From Cryptomeria japonica (taxonomy: Eukaryota; Streptophyta; Pinopsida; Cupressales; Cupressaceae): a DNA stretch of 62,000 nt. The notes under the pieces are model-generated. The model was not told where the DNA came from and made no database searches. It worked only from the letters and a program-made list of their open reading frames with translations. Location: assembly GCF_030272615.1 (NCBI RefSeq), contig NC_081410.1, forward strand, positions 121,646,640 through 121,708,639, given 5' to 3'. The translations under genes and the position numbers were made by a program. Of this stretch, positions 48,060 to 60,485 are shown in pieces. Position 1 is the first letter of the stretch, and each line of letters starts with the position of its first letter.

Positions 48060-49680
48060 GTCATAATTATTCTACCATATTGTAGAATTATTGTTCTAGA
48101 TGGCCCAAAATCAATCAAGTGAACCTTTTGGATTAGCTCTAACCCTTAGTGTCTCAAGTATTGCCTCGTGGTTAGATTCACAAACTTTCTACAAATCCTT
48201 GTTAAGAGGTCTACCACGATATTTAATCAAATGAATATTTGTTGCAACAAGAAGGTTTGAGTAATGAATAATATGTCTATGTGTCTCAAAGTCCTTAAAC
48301 AACCAGGCATTAGAATTTTTGATAGGATACCTGCATTATATAGAAGGATAAGTTAATTCCAAAATCAATACAACGACTGATAAATAAATGAGTTTAAGAG
48401 TTCTCCATACAAATCGACACAAAAATGGTCCCTATCACAACAACGGATCCTATTGGGTACTCAATACCCTCTCCATCAACCACTGTAGAAGTCAATTTCT
48501 TTTTGGCCTCAATACAACCACGCAAAAAGTAATATGTTCCTTCTTTGTTGTTCTCATCCGCAATACCTGCATATACATGACCTGCATTTAATTGAAGTAT
48601 ATAAGCTAATACCAAAATGAACATAAGTTAATACTAATAAATTGAGCTTAAAATTGATTTTACCCAATTAACAAATTGCAACCCTTTACCTGGTTCAACT
48701 ATGTCTTATACACGGTCAAAATCCACCTATTCTTCAATCTGGTTCATTTGTAGTTCTCTAGGAAGTTGATATGTATCTAGGGTTTGCAAAGGTCTACAAG
48801 ACAATTGGTCAACCCACTCTTTTGATTCACATTCATCCCACATAAAATGCATATACGAAGAGCAAAAGCATGCAATATGTCTAGTATAAATAACTAGTTT
48901 TGCTGCATTTGAATGAAAGCATGTCACTTGATCCTATAAGTGTACAACAATCTAGATATTTTTCAATTTTAGATTCATGTGTTAACCAAAAATATCTAGA
49001 AACCCTAGACTTACTTGCATTACCTGGTCCCATCATAGAGTTACACCATTGCACAATTGTTTCAACATCTATTAACATTGCACCACCTTCGTACTTCAAT
49101 TCTCTCTGGTAAGAGCTCTTTTCACACATGCTCCCGCACCATCATGATCTCCCTTTCCATGCCCTGCCTCAGTGAAATTCCAAAAATGTGTCACACCACT
49201 TGTCACATGCATCCTAGTCAACTGGTAGAACATCCTTGCATTCTTGAATTGTGTGGTGCAATTGTCCAACCATATTAAGTGTTGGTTGTATCTTATATCT
49301 CTTTCCCTTAAACTATCATAAAATACTATAAATAATCCTTGCACAAACTTTGAGGAATGAGTATGATCATCACTGATATAGAAGTGATATTCTCTTATAA
49401 CCTTTCTGTCCTCCTCGGTACTATCATGTGCATGCATGAATGCTATGTGTGCAAAAATTGTAACTTGTGTAGAGTGGTAATACATAGATTGTACTTTATT
49501 TTGTGGCTTTAGTGTATAATTATCAGAAAAATCAATGAGAGAGACAATAGTGCTGAGGGGGAAAGTGTCCTTACACAGTTTGAATTGCTCATCTAACCAC
49601 CTCGCTCTATGTGTGTGACCTATGTACTCATACACTAGTTTCTCTTGAAACATCTTCATAAAATCAGCTATGCATATATC
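48060..49680 (-). pseudogene. DDE-like transposase gene, C-terminal part
   Basis: This is the continuation of 56180-54640 after the nested copia element; removing that element and one ATATC copy joins the frame (R-D-I-C-I-A-D-F). The block 49680-49096 is open for about 194 codons and holds TIVSLIDFSDNYTLKPQN, YHFYISDDHTHS, LIWLDNCTTQFKNARMF and WNFTEAGHGKGDHDGAGACVKR. Asp in LIDF, Asp in LDNC (89 residues on) and Glu in TEAGH (32 further; an alternative is the Asp of DHDG) fit an RNase H-fold DDE triad. Downstream exons follow with GT-AG-like borders: YFWLTHESKIEKY, then ACFCSSYMHFMWDECESKEWVDQ (one frameshift), then HVYAGIADENNKEGTYYFL (48580-48394) and SNAWLFKDFETHRHIIHYSNLL (about 48310). 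The family name is unknown to me. Confidence 0.65.
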
Positions 49681-50082
49681 TGTTGAAATGTGGTGACTGA
49701 TCAACAAAGTACTGTACACTCAGCATGTATCCTCACTGGGGTTCGGGGGCGGCAGCCCCCGAGAATTTTTTTTTTTTGCCTTTTTTCATTGATGAAAACC
49801 GACATTGTAATAAAACCCTAAAAAGGCTGATTTTGTTTGTTGCCCTAAAAACACATGTTATAAGCGGCTGGGATGCTTAAGGCATTGTAAGGTTGATGTA
49901 CTGTTTTTGCTGGATAATAAGAAAGATTGGATGGCTGTGTATGGTGGATGTAACCCATTCTGGGTGAACCACGTTAAATCTCTATGTTATCTGTGTCTTG
50001 TTTTATTTCTTTATCTTTTGTATTTAAATCTACATATAATTGTTAGTTCATATTTGCTTCAGATTTGCTTGAAACCCTAACA
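49681..50082 (+). repeat. Copia 5' LTR
   Basis: 402 bp, TGTTGAAATG...CCCTAACA. GTTATAAGC at about 49857 is a possible TATA element. Confidence 0.95.
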
Positions 50083-50084
50083 AT

Positions 50085-50096
50085 TGGTATCAAAGC
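50085..50096 (+). other. Primer binding site, initiator tRNA-Met type
   Basis: TGGTATCAAAGC lies two bases after the 5' LTR. It matches the tRNA-Met complement with one difference (A for G in CAGAGC). Confidence 0.85.
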
Positions 50097-50142
50097 GAGG
50101 TTTTCTATAAATTGGTAGGACTTTCAGATTTGAGTGGGAGCA

Positions 50143-50934
50143 ATGGAGGATTCCAAATTCAAGGTCAAAAAGTTTAATGGCCAGAATTATCAGTTATGGA
50201 AAATGCAGATGGAGGATTACTTGTATCAAAAGGATTTGTGGCGGCCATTGGAAGGAAAGGCAAAGAAACCGACCACAATATCAGATGAAGAGTGGGACAT
50301 TTTAGATAGAAAGGCACTGGGATCCATTTGATTGTGCCTTGCGTCGTCTGTAGCATTCAATATAACAGAAGCAAAAATGATTGTAGATTTGATGGCAACA
50401 TTGGCTAAGTTGTATGAGAAACCCTCGGTTTCGAATAAGGTATTTCTTATGAAGCGTTTGTTTAATTTGAAAATGAGTGAGGGAGGATCCGTAGTGGAGC
50501 ACTTAAATGAATTTAATACAATTAACAGTCAATTATCTTCGGTAAAAATTACCTTTGCAGAAGAGGTTAGGGCTCTCTTGATTTTATGTTCTTTGCTAGA
50601 AAGCTGGAATAGCTTGGTTATGGCTATAAGTAACTCTGTCTCTGGTAAAAATACTTTGGTATTTGATGATATTGTTGGTGTTATCCTAAGTGAGGAAATG
50701 CGAAGGAAAAACACAGGTGAGACTTCAACATCATCGGGTAGTGTTTTGAATGTGGAGAACAGAGGAAGATCAAAGGAAAGAGGAAAAGGCCCTGGGAATG
50801 AGAAGTCACGAGGGAAGTCAAAGAAAGGACGCTCTCAATCTAGAGGAAAGAAAGATTGCTGGTACTGCGGAAAGCCTGGTCATCTAAAGAAAGACTGTTG
50901 GTCTCGAAAAAAACAAAGAAGGAGACAAAAATGA
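50143..50934 (+). pseudogene. Copia gag (UBN2 family), one stop
   Basis: It starts MEDSKFKVKKFNGQNYQLWKMQMEDYL at ATG 50143, the classic start of copia capsid. TGA at 50329-50331 probably replaced CGA; the frame then continues with NLKMSEGGSVVEHLNEF and ends in a Lys/Arg-rich tail with a CCHC knuckle, CWYCGKPGHLKKDC (about 50857-50898). A one-base shift in the A-run near 50909-50915 separates gag from the pol frame. The capsid packages the RNA into virus-like particles. Confidence 0.88.
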
Positions 50935-53900
50935 AAATGACAGTAAGGAAGCTAATATTGCAAGTAATACTTTACAAGATGCTTTAATCTTATGTTTGGA
51001 TAATGTTAATGATTCCTGGGTAATAGATTCTGGGGCTTCATTTCATGCTACACCCCATAGAAAATATTTTCTAGATTATGTCCAAGGTGATTTTGGACAG
51101 GTATATTTGGGTGATGATGAGCCCTGCCAAATTGTTAGAAAAGGAAAGATAAAGATCAAGTTGCAGAATGGTAATGACTGGTTTCTGCAGGAGGTAAGAC
51201 ATGTTCCTAATTTAAGAAGAAATTTAATTTCTGAAGGGCAACTAGGTAGTGAAGGTTGCATAGTTACCTTCTCAGACAATATGTGGAAGGTCACTAAAGG
51301 ATCATTAGTAGTAGCTAAATGTGCAAAGGTAGGCACATTATATCTATGTACTGGTAACACTTACTCTACCTTAGCTGCTATAGATAAAGTTACTGCAGGA
51401 ACAACAACAATAAATGTTGCAAGAACATATTTGATAATGTGGCACCATAGGCTTGGGCACATGAGTGAGAAAGGGATGAAAATCCTTCACTCCAAAAATC
51501 TATTGCCAGGACTAAAGAAGATTGATTTAGAGTTATGTGAAAACTGTGTTTATGGTAAACAGAAAAGAGTCAAATTTCTCAAGGTTGGGAAAGAGAAGAA
51601 GAGTGAGAAGTTAGAGGTTGTACATTTAGATGTATGGGGACCAGCTCAGGTATCATCTCTTGGTGGCTTTTGTTATTATGTTATTTTTATTGATGACTCA
51701 ACCAGAAAAACATGGGTATATTTCCTAAAACAAAAATCAGATGTTTTTGAAACTTTTAAGAAATGGAAAGCTTTGGTTGAGAATGAGACAAGAAAAAAGT
51801 TGAAGTGTCTCAGATCGGATAATGGAGGTGAGTATTGCAGCAAAGCATTTGAAGATTACTGTTCCTTAAATGGGATTCGAAAGCAGAAGATAGTTCCAGG
51901 AACTCCACAGGAAAATGGTGTGTCAGAGAGAATGAATAGGACTATTATGGAACGTGCTAGGAGCATGAGATTGCATGTTGGATTGCCCTTACATTTTTGG
52001 GCAGATGTTGTACATACTGCTATCTATTTGATAAATAGAGGACCTTCAACCCCTTTGGATGGTGGTATTCCAGAGGAGGCATGGACTGGTAAAAAGGTAA
52101 ATTATTCTTTTCTAAAAACTTTTGGTTGCGAAGCTTTTGTCCATGTTGATAAAGAAAATAGAACCAAGCTTGATGCTAAATCTTAGAAATGTACCTTCAT
52201 TGGATATGGGATAGATGAATATGGCTATCGGTTATGGGATTTTGAAAATAAGAAAATAATTTGAAGTAGAGATGTTATATTCAATGAGAAGGTTATGTAT
52301 AAAGAACAGATGCAGGAAAAGAAGCATGAACAAGACAAACAAGAATATGTGGTGTTGGATGAGATTCCTAAAAATGAAATGCCACAGGTACCTGATGCTC
52401 AACAACAATAGATTGTCCCACAAACTCCTGCAAGTGTTAGACATTCTACGAGGACAAGTAGACCCCCTGAAAGATTTTCTCCTTCTTTGTATTCTATTTT
52501 ATTAACGGATTCTGGTGAACCAGAAGAATATGAAGAAGCAATGCAGATAGATGCCAAACAATAGTGAGAACTAGGCATGAAATAGGAGATGGACTTCTTG
52601 ATGAAAAATAAAACTTGGGACTTAGTCCCTTTACCTGCAGAAAAAAGAGCTTTGCCTAACAAATGGGTTTATCAGCTGAAGGAGGAGGAAGGAGGTCATA
52701 AAAGATATAAAGCCAGACTTGTGGTAAAAGGTTTTGCACAGAAAAAGGGTATAGATTATGATGAAATATTTTTTTCAGTTGTAAAAATGACTTCAATGAG
52801 AACTATACTTAGTCTTGTGGCTGCAGATGATTTACATCTTGAACAATTAGATGTCAAAACAACTTTTCTCCATGGAGATTCAGAGGAGGAAATTTACATG
52901 TTGCAACCATAGGGATATGAGGTCAAAGGTAAGGAGAACTTGGTGTGCAGGTTGAAGAAAAGTCTATATGGCCTAAAGCAAGCACCCCGACAATGGTATT
53001 TAAAATTTGATAGTTTCATGGCTGAACACGGTTATCATAGATGTCATTTTGATCATTGTGTATATTTTAAGAGATTTGATAATGGCAGTTATATTATCTT
53101 ATTGCTTTATGTTGATGACATGCTTGTTGTTGGGTCTAACATGCAACATATAAATGATCTTAAACAGAAATTAGCCAGGTCATTTGCTATGAAGGATTTG
53201 GGTGTAGTTAAGCAAATTCTTGGTATGAGGATTACACGGGATAGGAAAAATAGAACCTTGAATTTTTCCCAAAGTGAGTATATAAAGAAGGTGTTGAAAA
53301 GATTTAACTTGCAGGATGCAAAAGTAGTTAGTACACCTTTGGCTAGTCATTTCAAATTGACTAAGGAGATGTGTCCAAAGGCACAGGAAGAGGTTAATAA
53401 AATGTCTAACATCCCGTATTCATCAGCTGTTGGCAGTCTGATGTATGCAATGGTATGCACAAGGCCAGATATTGCACATGCAGTGGGAGTTGTGAGCAGG
53501 TTTATGAGTAATCCGGGTATGGAACATTGGAATGCTGTGAAATGGATTCTTTGGTATTTGAAAGGAACTACTACGAAGACATTATGTTTCAAAGGATCTA
53601 ATGCTGCTCTGAGTGGATTTGTTGACTCTAAATTGGTGGGTGATATTGATTCACAGAGGAGTACTACAGGGTATGTTTTTACTATAGGGGGAATTACAGT
53701 CAGTTGGATTTCTAGGCTGCAAAAGGTTGTTGCACTTTCAACCACTAAAGCTGAGTATGTTGCTGCTACAGAAGCCAGCAAGGAGATGATTTGGTTGCAA
53801 TGTTTTCTGAAGGAATTGGGTCAGACACAAGAGGATAGCCCATTGTATATTGATAGCCAGAGTGCCATTCATCTTTCAAAGAACTCTGTTTTTCATTCAA

Positions 53901-54070
53901 GGACAAAACATATTCAGCTCAGGTACCACTTCATCCGGACTGTTTTGGAGGAGGGTCAGTTATGGCTTGAGAAGATTCACACAAGTGAGAATCCTGCCGA
54001 TATGTTCACAAAGGCAGTTCTACAAGAGAAGCTGATTTCTTCATCAGTTTCTATTGGTCTTCTTGATTGA
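50915..54070 (+). pseudogene. Copia pol: protease, integrase, reverse transcriptase, RNase H
   Basis: One frame runs to the stop at 54068-54070. Protease: WVIDSGASFH (Asp 51026-51028). Integrase: zinc region HHRLGH...CENC (about 51442-51550), then the catalytic acids in HLDVWGP, RSDNGGEY and PQENGVSER. RT: WVYQLKEEEGG, KARLVVKGFAQ, LDVKTTFLHGD, YGLKQAPRQWY and catalytic YVDDM at 53108-53122. RNase H: VALSTTKAEYVA and YIDSQSAIHL. Stops fall at 52184, 52262-52264, 52409, 52562-52567, about 52583 and 52910. The last 376 codons (52940-54070) are fully open. The domain order integrase-before-RT defines copia. Confidence 0.92.
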
Positions 54071-54148
54071 TAATTGTGGAATTTATACCAGTCAAGTCCT
54101 AGTGTTTTATCTAGAGGATGTTGCATGTACAGTGGTGTCATGTAGTAT

Positions 54149-54206
54149 CAGTCTCCAAGTGGGAGATTGTTCGGTGTGGAGCCTGATTAGTCTCCAAGTG
54201 GGAGAT
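54149..54206 (+). other. Duplicated polypurine tract region
   Basis: AGTCTCCAAGTGGGAGATTGTT occurs twice, about 39 bases apart, the second abutting the 3' LTR. Either copy could in principle prime; only the second is placed correctly. Confidence 0.7.
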
Positions 54207-54639
54207 TGTTGAAATGTGGTGACTGGTCAACAAAGTACTGTACACTCAGCATGTAGCCTCACCAGGGTTCGAGGCCGGGCTGGGCCCCGGGCAAGGGTTC
54301 GGGGGTGGCTACCCCTGAGAATTTTTTTTTTTTTGCCGTTTTTCATTGATGAAAACCGACATTGTAATAAAACCCTAAAAAGGCCGATTTTGTTTGTTGC
54401 CCTAAAAATGCATGTTATAAGCGGCTGGGATGCTTAAGGCATTGTAAGGTTGATGTACTATTTTTGCTGGATAATAAGAAAGATTGGACGACTGTGTATG
54501 GTGGATGTAACCCATTTTGGGTGAACCACGTTAAATCTTTGTGTTATCTGTGTCTTGTTTTATTTCTTTATCTTTTGTATTTAAATTTGCATATAATTGT
54601 TAGTTCATATTTGCTTCAGATCTGCTTGAAACCCTAACA
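54207..54639 (+). repeat. Copia 3' LTR
   Basis: 433 bp. The extra 31 bases relative to the 5' LTR lie at about 54267-54300, where an AGGGTTCG-containing GC-rich segment appears twice. Confidence 0.95.
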
Positions 54640-56180
54640 ATATCCCTGTTCACTAACTCACACCTCTTTAATTATTTTCCATATTTAACACCATATGTGA
54701 TGGACTTGTATTTTCCAATAGAAACTAGTTCCTTACCAATTTCATGTGTGCTATCCAGATGTAGGCATCTATGCGACTATTGCAAACCACCACATGTAGG
54801 ACAAAAATCTCTCAAACACATCATCTTATAGTAAATGCACCCATCATCTTGTCTACATAGTACACTTGAAATAAATTATCTCGGTGACTTAGGAGGTGCT
54901 TGTAGACCACATTCCTACAAAACATCGTTAGTGTGCAAAGTACAACATATATAGCGATAAATATCATAATGCATGGAAAATTCAACATGGACCCTACAAC
55001 AACATGTAGTACGTGCATGGTTAATCTTAACATAAAATGGTTTTGTCATCTTAAAAAAACTTTGACTAATTTTAATCTCAAGAAATCTTTGAAGAAATCT
55101 TTGATAAAATTATGTTTGAGTCATATCTAAATAGTGTTTTGGATGTGGCTCACGATTTCTAATTCCAATTCACCTTCTAACAACATCTCTTTGGTTGTGT
55201 GAAACCCTTGTGTTGTCATGCCAATATTTATCAATTAACATTCTTAGTGCATCAACAACAACCTTGTCCTTGTGTGGGAGTCTACCTGAGAATGCCCAAA
55301 GAGAATTATTATTAGGATCCTCAATTTTCTCTCACCTCTCCCAGGCATAGTGTAATGTGGTTCTACTTATCCTTAATGACTTGCTTGTTTTGTTTATTAA
55401 ACAATATTTTTTCATTTCCTTTCCCATTATGGTTGATGTGAGGACATGACGAGTAACATTAGCATCTTTAGTGTGTGATTTCGAACCAATGGCTTGGTGT
55501 GCATCAAAAATATTTCTCACAATGATTATTTCACTATTATTTTCGGATGTTCTTAACCCCAAAAATTTTATTGTCTCTCTAAATTTCAGATTTTTAATCA
55601 TTTCAACAACTAATTGGAATCTTCCACTTTGATTTAAGTTTTCAAAATAGTTATTCCAAATTCTTCAAACCATTCTTCTAAAAGTTCTTTCAGAAATTTT
55701 ATCATGCATTGGCTTCACAATATTTTCATCAATGTCTATTAGGAACTTTGGTTTTCTATTAATTATTCTAAGAGGTGTTAATATTGGTGCATGATCTTCA
55801 TTTTCATTAGGTGCATTGATCACATCAAATTCAAATGGTATATCTTCTTCAATTTGATTAACATGTGCATTCACCGAATCATTTTCAAATGGTGTACGTT
55901 CATTGCATTCATTAGGTGAATTCATCATATGCATTTGAATTGGTGTATGTTGATCATTTTGATTTGGTGCATTCATCATATCAATTTGAATTATTGAATG
56001 TTCATCCCTTTCATTAGTGCATTAGATGATGTACCTTCACGTAATCTCCTCATACGCTCCCTTTGTCTTTCCTTTGCCACCTCTCTTTGTTCTTTCGTTC
56101 CTCTCTTGTTCTTTCCCGTTGTCCTACACTTAACATTATGATGACAATCCACAATCAAATAGAAAAAAAACAACAAATGA
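54640..56180 (-). pseudogene. DDE-like transposase gene, N-terminal part with Cys-rich region
   Basis: Reading leftward, a basic region (GTKEQREVAKERQRERMRRLRE, about 56095-56030) is followed by an Asn/Glu/His-rich segment with internal repeats of MMNAPNxND (55979-55665). Then comes 55601-55332 (FLGLRTSENNSEIIIVRNIFD). A frame continuous from about 55320 to 54640 reads LWAFSGRLPHKDKVVVDALR, then a Cys cluster (TTCCCRVHVEF, ICCTLHTNDVL, QDDGCIYYK, LRDFCPTCGG), then LVSIGKYKSITYGVKY, straight into the DDE half. It has about six in-frame stops. A splice acceptor-like TTAAGTGTAG precedes GACAACGGG at about 56124. The Cys cluster may bind zinc and DNA. I cannot assign the family. Confidence 0.6.
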
Positions 56181-56499
56181 TCATCATTTTGTTATAATCT
56201 AAAGTAACAATGATAAAATAACTTTCGAAAAAGCCAAAATACAAGACAAATCAATCATGATCAAAGAAAAAAAACAACAAATGATCATCATTTTGTTATA
56301 ATCTAAAGTAACAATGATAAAATAACTTTAAAAAAAATTCAATTTACGAGATAAATCAATCATTTCAAAGAAAAGTTGACAAAAAAAAATGAAAAGCTGA
56401 CTGTTACTGTCCCAAAAAATCATGTGCAACAACAATGGGGCCTTCAAACAACTTGCATGTTGGTTTTTAGGCCGTTGGGACTAAAATATATTAATATTT

Positions 56500-57620
<1,121 letters not shown>

Positions 57621-58369
57621 CTCCCTTTACACATTTTTTCATCTTCCAACATGATTTATCAACTTCATCGTCATCAAGTTTACAAATGATCAAGTGGGTA
57701 TCTCTAAAATTACCACCATAATCTCACATGTCTTCTTAGTTTTTTGACCATATAAATTTTTCTATTTTTAGACAACATTAGCATAGTAAACTTTAATTTT
57801 CTTTACCAATGCCTTGACAGTCCTCACAGACATATGTGTACCATTTTTTTAATAACTTTTGATATACTTGAACAAATTCAAAATAAATTACATATTATTG
57901 TTCTACACTAGATTATATATACTTTAAAAAATTAAGTTTTCATTTTTCGATTATTTTGATGAAAGTTATGCCCAATGCACGAACATGTACCAAATTTTCA
58001 AGATGCGGTCACTTCAAAAAATCATAAAAAGAAAAATACTCAACGGAAAATTACAAAAAAATACACAACTTCTAGATATATCTCTTATCTATCATCCTAC
58101 CAAAGGGTTTTGCAAAATATTAAATCTAACTATATATTGTATGCAGCGCACAAAAATAGCTATGTTATGTTTTTCAGAAAAAATCAAGAATAATTTTTCG
58201 TCTGTGAGAGGTTTGACCCTCTTAATTTTGTCCATTTTTAAAAACTTTAGTAGTTTAGAAACTAGATTCAGAGTACTACAATTCTTAATCTTTTCTCAAA
58301 TCCTAATTTTGAGTGCATGACCTTCAAATATCTCTTTGAATTTCAGGTTTACTTGTTTCTAGAAAAAAA
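57621..58369. other. Non-coding zone inside the right end of the DNA transposon
   Basis: AT-rich, no gene seen. Short ORFs at 57975-58320 have no recognisable content. Confidence 0.5.
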
Positions 58370-58418
58370 GTGGCCACTTATACCCCCCTTTTTGTTCACA
58401 ATCTTGGTGCACTTACCC
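58370..58418 (-). repeat. Right terminal inverted repeat
   Basis: Read on the minus strand from 58418 it gives GGGTAAGTGCAC, then GTGAACAAAAA, then a short G-rich insert and AGTGGCCAC. It mirrors 41136-41174. Confidence 0.8.
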
Positions 58419-58927
58419 AAAAAAAGAACCATTTTTCTATAAAATGTGGCATAGAAAAAAGAATTAAAAAAATGTGGCAATAAAAGATTCAAAATGTGAC
58501 TGCATACATAAGGTATGTGACAATACCAAAATGTGGCACATGAAGCATTTTTTTCTTTTCCAAATGAACCATTTGAAATGCCCAAATGTGGAATCTTTGA
58601 CTAGGCATGTTAACTCTTTTAACAACAAAAAATGTGGATAAAAAATAAAGTATGTTGTTGCTTGAAAATGGTATAAAATTCCAAGTAAATACAAGGCACA
58701 TTTAAGTGTTTGAAAGTGTTGAAATTTGTATGCAAACCTAAGGCACTTGAACTATTAAACAAAGTTCTAAACCTGCACATAAAGAAAGTACATAAATAAA
58801 TCTAATACCTGCAAATACAAACAAGGCATATTAAATGTTAAACAAAATACATCATTGCAAAGCCTACAAATTTAGTAAAAATTATGGCTATCAAACAAAA
58901 ATAAGATCAATAAAAGGACAAAGGGTT
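58419..58927 (-). other. Leader-like sequence between PBS and transposon end, no gene
   Basis: AT-rich, with AAATGTGGCA repeated several times (58444-58640). If the PBS at 58928 is real, this is the untranslated leader of a minus-strand LTR element. Confidence 0.4.
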
Positions 58928-58945
58928 GTCCCACTGGGCGTGCCA
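58928..58945 (-). other. Primer-binding-site-like sequence
   Basis: On the minus strand TGGCACGCCCAGTGGGAC directly follows a CATCAACA end. This has the form of a gypsy PBS placed after an LTR. I have not matched it to a particular tRNA. Confidence 0.55.
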
Positions 58946-58947
58946 AA

Positions 58948-59700
58948 TGTTGATGGAGGATACAAAATTTGTTTCTTGGTCTCAAAAGCCTAACCATAAG
59001 CCAAAGACTCAAGAAATTAGATCCAATATCATGACAATGGAGTCCATTCTAATGAATGAAAATACAAACTAAATATCAAATAAACATACACAAAAACAAA
59101 TGCATTTGAAAGAAATCTCACTCCATCGCTTTCCTATCTACCAAGATCTTGTTATTCAATAAACTCTTAGATTTTTCAAGAAAGCGATTTGCACAAGAGG
59201 CTATGGCAGAAAGAGATAGGTTGATTCATGCAAGATTGATCAAAATGATTGCAAAAAGTTTAAGTATGTAAAATATCTCAAACTAGCATTATGACATCCA
59301 ATTTAAAAAAAAGTGAGAGATACCAATGCGAGGAGGAGCATAGGTTTTTATAAGTATCCTCATGAAGAAAACACATTGTAGAAATAAATGTGGGATAAAG
59401 GAGTTAGTTAGAGATGAGCATTTGTCCCACATTATCCAAGTGATTGTAATTGGTAGGGGGTTGAAGGGATAAATAGGATGAATAATGGAGATTAGGGATG
59501 AATTTAAGAATGAGTTTATGATAGAAATAGTTATAATGATTTAAGAAAATGAAATCCATAGATAATTAAATATATAAGGATTTAATGAATTGAATACAAA
59601 AATATATCAATGAATAAATAGATAATTAAATCCATTTAATGAATAGAGGAATTATGATTATCATATGAGGATAAATTATATGATAATTTTATGTGTCTAG
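58948..59700 (-). repeat. LTR of a Ty3/gypsy element, minus orientation
   Basis: Its 3' end (...CCATCAACA) abuts the PBS-like site. A TATA-like TTATAAAAACC lies at about 59345-59356 on the minus strand, in a position suited to a U3 promoter. Its 5' end near 59700 (CTAGACACATAAAATTATC) abuts a polypurine-like GAGGGGCAAAA. No second copy is in the window, so the limits are inferred. Confidence 0.5.
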
Positions 59701-59746
59701 ATTTTGCCCCTCTTTGAGACAATGCAACCCATCACATTGTTTCAAA
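59701..59746 (-). other. Polypurine-like tract with adjacent hairpin
   Basis: AAAGAGGGGCAAAAT (minus strand, 59701-59715) is preceded by an inverted repeat, CTTTGAGACAATG/CATTGTTTCAAAG (plus strand, about 59713-59746, one mismatch). This is consistent with the 3' end of an element extending to the right. Confidence 0.5.
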
Positions 59747-60179
59747 GAAAAAATGATTAACTAATATATGCCCCAGGGATATCCTAGTAAGGGTGATGAT
59801 AAATATGATATCTCCCCTCAAAAGATTGATCAAACAAATTGTGAGAAGATTGATCTCTCGATAGATCACGAAAAAATATATGTGGTGATTGATACTAAGA
59901 AAGTTATTAAGCAGAGATGTACATTTGATGAAAATGCACAACAGATAAGCATAACTATTTATAATTCATGGAAATGATCAGTATAGATAAGTTGATAAAC
60001 TAATCAGGCTAATTGAGATGATTAAGATTGATGCTAGCATAAGATAAGTTGATAGAATGGTGGATTGATTGATTCATTAGGGTGTGATAGGAGCTCATTA
60101 AGAATCAAGAAGGATTGATTTGATATTGAAATTAAGAGACATGTATCTGTTGGATAAAGTGACTGATTAAGCTTTGAGA
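59747..60179. other. No gene recognised
   Basis: Short ORFs on both strands without domains. Probably 3' non-coding sequence of the right-hand element. Confidence 0.4.
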
Positions 60180-60485
60180 GATAAGAAGAATAAAGAATGG
60201 TGAGAATGAGAGGAAGATGATGAAAGAAATGAAACGATGAAAAAGGGATATGAAAATTAGATGAAAGAAAAATAGATGAAGTGATGAAAGAAAATGACGG
60301 TGATGAAGGAAATGAAATAGATGAAGGAAATGAAAGACGAAAAATGAGTATAAAGAGGATGAAAACGATGGAAGAAAATGGATTATGAGAAAGAGATGAT
60401 GAAACTAATGGAAGAAACAAATGATGAGAAAGAGATGATGAAAATGATGGAAGAAATGGATGATGAGAAAGAGAAGATGAAAATT
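60180..60485 (+). repeat. Purine-rich degenerate tandem repeat
   Basis: GATGAGAAAGAGATGATG followed by AAAATGATGGAAGAAATG recurs about three times between 60370 and 60485 with a period near 39, preceded by looser copies. The minus-strand 128-residue ORF here is a by-product. Confidence 0.7.

Larger units (their letters stand above)
49681..54639 (+). mobile_element. Ty1/copia element (Tork/Tnt1-like), complete but inactive, with TSD
   Basis: LTRs at 49681-50082 and 54207-54639 and a perfect target duplication ATATC (49676-49680 and 54640-54644) bound a gag-protease-integrase-RT-RNase H polyprotein in copia order. The element lies in the opposite orientation to the transposase gene it interrupts. 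LTR substitutions are about 5% by eye, nearly all transitions, and LTR lengths differ by 31 bases through an indel in the GC-rich part. At least seven stops and one frameshift inactivate it. Confidence 0.95.
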
